Shown: positions 61,130-64,000 of the stretch, piece after piece
How the letters are laid out: every line of letters starts with the position of its first letter
Position numbering within the stretch: position 1 is the stretch's first letter
Program-made: the position numbers and the translations under genes
Assembly (NCBI RefSeq): GCF_023638035.1
Contig: NZ_JAKRVX010000002.1
Span: 1 to 64,000 of the forward strand
Length of the DNA stretch: 64,000 nucleotides
Direction: 5' to 3'
From: Natronocalculus amylovorans
GTDB taxonomy: Archaea > Halobacteriota > Halobacteria > Halobacteriales > Haloferacaceae
The notes under the pieces: model-generated
What the model was told of the DNA's origin: nothing
What the model saw: only the letters and a program-made list of their open reading frames with translations
Database searches by the model: none

Positions 61130-62118
61130 TGTACCTCCGAAAGTGCATCAGCCACCGCGTTCGCCACACGTTTACTGTCCGCTTCAGTGTCGATCGTGGT
61201 ATTTGTTTTGACAACATGTCGATCGAGTTTGGTGTTGTCTGCAGCGTCAAGCACGAATGCATCCGCGAATGGGTACAGCTCTGCAACACCAGTCGTACTT
61301 GGCTCAACACCGATGCCACGCATAAGCGATGCTGCTGGCCCCGAAAACACTTCATCTTCAATGAACGGAGATACAACCACAACAGGAACGTGTGAGAGAG
61401 CCGTTTCGACACCTGGAAGCGATAGAATTGGACCGATGCTGGTAACCGGATTTGATGGGCCAATCACAACGGGCGCATCGAGCGCATCCATAACCGAAGG
61501 CGTCGGCGCGGCCTCATCGGCACCCCGATACTCGACATCATCAACGGTTGGCTCTCCGCGGCGAGCAACCCAGTACTCTTGGAAGTGAAGTATTCTACCT
61601 GGTGTGTGAATCATCGTTGCAACCGGCTCATCGCTCATTGGGAGCAGCGTTACCGAGAGATCGAACGCATCTGCAAGTATCCCAGTCGCCTCAGTCAGTG
61701 TCTTTCCCTCATCGAGGAGACTGGTTCGAGTGATGTGGACCGCTCGATCGCGATCGCCGATCGCCATAAACTCCGCGACGCCGGAGAATCGTCGCCAGCG
61801 AGAAATCTCGCGACCGGTTGTTTGCTGTTGAGGATCAAGGTAACGAGGCCCACCGTCAAGCCCGGCTGCGTCCGCAAGCGCAAAGAGTTCGGTATTTGTT
61901 TCGTGGGTATCCTCTGCGATCCCCCACCACGTCTCCCGATCGAGCACGCCACCGCGATCGAACAGCACGGTGTCAAGATCTGGACAGATGAGGAGCCCAC
62001 CAAGCTCAACATCGTCACCAGTGTTTCCAACAACAGTTACTGTGTCGGGAGGAAACACGTCTGCTGCGCCGGCCAGAAGTTTTGGGGTTCCGGTACCCCC
62101 AGCGAGAAACGTAACCAT
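61126..62118 (-). CDS. cofD: 2-phospho-L-lactate transferase (coenzyme F420 synthesis)
   Basis: A 330-residue CofD that attaches phospholactate (or a phosphoenolpyruvate-derived group) to FO in F420 synthesis. The N-terminal loop is [20 protein letters not shown], followed by [25 protein letters not shown] and a late [23 protein letters not shown] 62118 (MVTFLAGG) is chosen because the upstream frame is not homologous; earlier starts would overlap birA. First gene of the cofD/TIM/CitG/DUF447 unit. It implies that the cell makes F420. Confidence 0.95.
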   Translation of the reverse strand: MVTFLAGGTGTPKLLAGAADVFPPDTVTVVGNTGDDVELGGLLICPDLDTVLFDRGGVLDRETWWGIAEDTHETNTELFALADAAGLDGGPRYLDPQQQTTGREISRWRRFSGVAEFMAIGDRDRAVHITRTSLLDEGKTLTEATGILADAFDLSVTLLPMSDEPVATMIHTPGRILHFQEYWVARRGEPTVDDVEYRGADEAAPTPSVMDALDAPVVIGPSNPVTSIGPILSLPGVETALSHVPVVVVSPFIEDEVFSGPAASLMRGIGVEPSTTGVAELYPFADAFVLDAADNTKLDRHVVKTNTTIDTEADSKRVANAVADALSEVQ

Positions 62119-62200
62119 AGCGGCTGTTGGCGTTCCGCTAATTAGTATCCGACGCTCGTCGAACCGCGGTGGTTTTGTGAGTACCCTTTCGAGTAGATAT

Positions 62201-63160
62201 ATGAACGAAACCCGTCGAATGATTCTGTCTGCCCTCTCGTCAGCGCCAGTATCGGGGCCAACACTGGCTGAGAGAGCAGATATTTCACGAGCAGCGGTCT
62301 GGAAACAGATCGAGGCACTTCGGAGTGATGGATTCGCAATCGAGAGTACATCGGACGGGTATGTGATTACTGAGGTCCCCGAGTACGGATCTTCGGGGGC
62401 GATCGAGTACGGGCTCTCAGCACCGTATACTGTTGAGTACCACGACACACTAGCAAGTACAAACAAACGGGGGCGTGAGCTTGCTGGCGAAGGCGAATCA
62501 GACGTTGTTGTCGTTGCTGGAGAGCAAACTGGCGGGCGCGGACGGCTCGGCCGAGAGTTTCACTCTCCAGTCGGCGGTGTCTGGATGACGATTGTGTTGC
62601 GGCCTGACCGGCCACCTGCACACGCACCGCTGTACACGCTGGCAGCAGCGGTTGCTGTTGTTGATGCAGCCAGGGCGCTCGGCGTTGATGCGGCGATCAA
62701 GTGGCCAAATGATGTGCTTGTTCCAGAGACTGCAGGCAAAACCGAACGTGGCGGTCACAAACTCTGTGGGATCTTAACCGAGATGGAAGGAGAGGCCGAT
62801 CGGGTCTCATGGCTTATTGTTGGCATTGGAATCAATGCAGCGATCGATGCAACGTCACTTCCAGCAGCGGCAACAAGTCTTCAATCCGAAATCTCGAAGC
62901 CAATCAATCGCGGCGACGTTGCTCGAACCGTTCTTACGTCGTTCCATGAGCATAGCACTGATCTAGATACGGTCCTCGATGCGTGGTGTGAACGAAGTGC
63001 AACGATCGGTATGGAGGTACGTGTGGAAACGTCAACCGGTGTTATTGAGGGGACTGCAGTCGACGTTGTCTCACCAGGTGCGCTCGTTGTTGAAACAGAT
63101 ACAGGGAGGGAAACAGTTCACTCGGGCGACTGTGAGCATCTTCGGCCTGCGTCACGCTGA
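62201..63160 (+). CDS. birA: Biotin-[acetyl-CoA-carboxylase] ligase, BirA with HTH domain
   Basis: A 319-residue biotin protein ligase. An N-terminal winged helix ([44 protein letters not shown]) suggests repression of biotin genes. The catalytic core has the biotin-binding [18 protein letters not shown] and KWPNDVLV, and a C-terminal SH3-like domain ([13 protein letters not shown]). It charges biotin carboxyl carrier proteins using ATP. Start ATG 62201 gives the normal BirA start; the frame extends upstream across cofD. Divergent from cofD with an 82-bp intergenic gap. Confidence 0.94.
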   Translation: MNETRRMILSALSSAPVSGPTLAERADISRAAVWKQIEALRSDGFAIESTSDGYVITEVPEYGSSGAIEYGLSAPYTVEYHDTLASTNKRGRELAGEGESDVVVVAGEQTGGRGRLGREFHSPVGGVWMTIVLRPDRPPAHAPLYTLAAAVAVVDAARALGVDAAIKWPNDVLVPETAGKTERGGHKLCGILTEMEGEADRVSWLIVGIGINAAIDATSLPAAATSLQSEISKPINRGDVARTVLTSFHEHSTDLDTVLDAWCERSATIGMEVRVETSTGVIEGTAVDVVSPGALVVETDTGRETVHSGDCEHLRPASR

Positions 63161-63637
63161 GTACAGATCAGCGGCTTCAGCTTCTACACGGTCGTCTGAC
63201 TCGCTCACTCGCACCGTGAGGACCGGAATGTTTGATCCTCGAACGACCTTTTCTGCAACACTCCCCAACAAGAGCCGATCGATACCGCCACGACCATGTG
63301 TCCCCATCACAATCAGATCACAGCCTTCGCGCTCCGCGTATTTGACGATCTGTTTGCTTGGTGCTCCATCAACGACAGCAGTTTCAACGGGAACACCGGC
63401 GGACTCTCCGAGCTCTTTTACCACCGCTACTGCGTCCTTCGCATCCGCCCGGAGCATCTCATCAACACCTTCCCACGAAGACTCCATCGGCAACCCTGCG
63501 TAGCTCGCAGTGTTAACAACGTACAGCGCATGCACCGCTGCTCCGTGTATCTTCGCAAGTGTAACTGCATGTGCAATTGCGCGCTCCCCCTTGACGGAGC
63601 CATCAGTGGGGACCAAGATCCGATTGTATAGTCCCAT
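63152..63637 (-). CDS. Universal stress protein UspA
   Basis: A 161-residue Usp-fold protein with the typical ATP-binding motif GTHGRGGIDRLLLGSVAEKVVRGSNIPVLTV (G2xG9GS/T) and N-terminal YNRILVPTDGSVKGERAIAHAV. It overlaps the end of birA by 9 bp. It probably binds ATP and acts in stress or starvation. Confidence 0.95.
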   Translation of the reverse strand: MGLYNRILVPTDGSVKGERAIAHAVTLAKIHGAAVHALYVVNTASYAGLPMESSWEGVDEMLRADAKDAVAVVKELGESAGVPVETAVVDGAPSKQIVKYAEREGCDLIVMGTHGRGGIDRLLLGSVAEKVVRGSNIPVLTVRVSESDDRVEAEAADLYSA

Positions 63638-63683
63638 GTTATCTCATAACATGATATTGTAGCTACTAACTTAACTCTTCGCG

Positions 63684-64000
63684 CTATTTTGTTGCACCAA
63701 CGTTCTGTTCGCTCTCGAAGGTTATTGGATCCGGCTCAATGTGGGCGTACTCCACCGCTCGTTGACCGAGCAGTGCGACACGATCGGCAGTTGAATTGTC
63801 AACAAACTCCCCATCCGTGATCGCTGCATGTGCCCGAGGAACGGCTGCTTGGTGTGGAAGAACCCATGCATTGAATGCTCGACAGATCGATCGAAGATGC
63901 TCCAGCGTCGGCAAGGGAAATGAGCCACCAGAAACGGCGAGCAGGCCAACGGTTTTCCCCTCAAACTCGTCGAACCCACAGTGATCGAGCGCATTTTTCA
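63684..64000 (-). CDS. NADPH-dependent FMN reductase, 5' part outside the window
   Basis: The 3' part (about 105 codons) of a flavodoxin-fold FMN reductase. The stop is at 63684, and the frame runs off the window end in-frame: NALDHCGFDEFEGKTVGLLAVSGG (FMN loop), then SFPLPTLEHLRSICRAFNAWVLP. The gene begins beyond 64000. An internal TTG at 63914 is not the start. The family reduces FMN/azo compounds or chromate with NAD(P)H. Confidence 0.82.
   Translation of the reverse strand, partial: KNALDHCGFDEFEGKTVGLLAVSGGSFPLPTLEHLRSICRAFNAWVLPHQAAVPRAHAAITDGEFVDNSTADRVALLGQRAVEYAHIEPDPITFESEQNVGATK

Noticed and set aside
61970-62200. Upstream extension of birA to 61970
   Set aside because: Those codons read across the start of cofD on the other strand, and the product is Ser/Pro/Val/Arg-rich with no homology to BirA; the HTH begins at ATG 62201.
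62119-62466. Upstream extension of cofD by 116 codons
   Set aside because: It runs antisense through the birA start. CofD family proteins begin at the VTFLAGGTG loop, so ATG 62118 is kept.

Overview
The window is a chromosomal segment from a halophilic archaeon (class Halobacteria). Signs of this are very acidic proteins, a haloarchaeal-type proteasome alpha subunit, TFB, S17e, CofD (coenzyme F420), Lrp regulators, dodecin, a haloarchaeal thymidylate synthase/DHFR pair and many short proteins of haloarchaeal type. Base composition is moderate for the class and the palindrome CGATCG is extremely frequent. This recalls low-GC genera such as Haloquadratum, but the sequence alone does not fix the genus.

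Layout. 1-160: the right end of an IS200/IS605 (TnpB/IS1341-type) element whose gene lies outside the window. 0.3-14.9 kb: housekeeping and metabolic genes (thiolase plus a degenerate HMG-CoA-synthase-like/DUF35 fusion, DUF418 and DoxX membrane proteins, a PAS histidine kinase, an oxidoreductase, lactate permease, an LLM flavoprotein, superoxide dismutase, a P-loop ATPase, an MBL hydrolase). 15-21.9 kb: thyA-folA, a 5'-nucleotidase, a proteasome alpha subunit, MOSC, SDR, amidohydrolase and VOC proteins. 22.07-24.81 kb: a tRNA-Glu(CTC) gene carrying a very small integrative element. It is bounded by perfect 120-bp direct repeats that include the tRNA 3' part, and holds a tyrosine recombinase, a DUF6498 membrane protein and one tiny ORF. 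25-35 kb: acetamidase/formamidase, an IS remnant, a lone sufB, TFB, alcohol dehydrogenase, a beta-lactamase-type hydrolase, an HNH endonuclease, RDD and TenA proteins. 35-46.4 kb: inositol phosphatase, Lrp, DUF63, stress protein, 5'-nucleotidase-like phosphoesterase, dodecin, IscA-like carrier, hisD, small surface and membrane proteins, and a Tat lipoprotein made of duplicated DUF4397 units. 46.6-58.6 kb: MgtE, NhaC, asd, a giant FAD/FeS D-lactate-type dehydrogenase, FAH-family hydrolase, Na+/Ca2+ exchanger, D-2-hydroxyacid dehydrogenase and a geranylgeranyl-reductase-like flavoprotein. 58.6-64 kb: rps17e and a tightly overlapping operon cofD / TIM-barrel / CitG-like / DUF447, then birA, a UspA protein and a truncated FMN reductase.

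No rRNA, CRISPR array or replication origin was seen. The least ordinary parts are the mini integrative element at tRNA-Glu, the TnpB-element end with its implied guide, the HMG-CoA-synthase-like fusion lacking its catalytic cysteine, a GC-rich structured intergenic stretch at 47.9-48.1 kb, and the four-gene 4-bp-overlap operon around cofD. Function names come from recognised motifs and family resemblance read by eye; no database search was possible.
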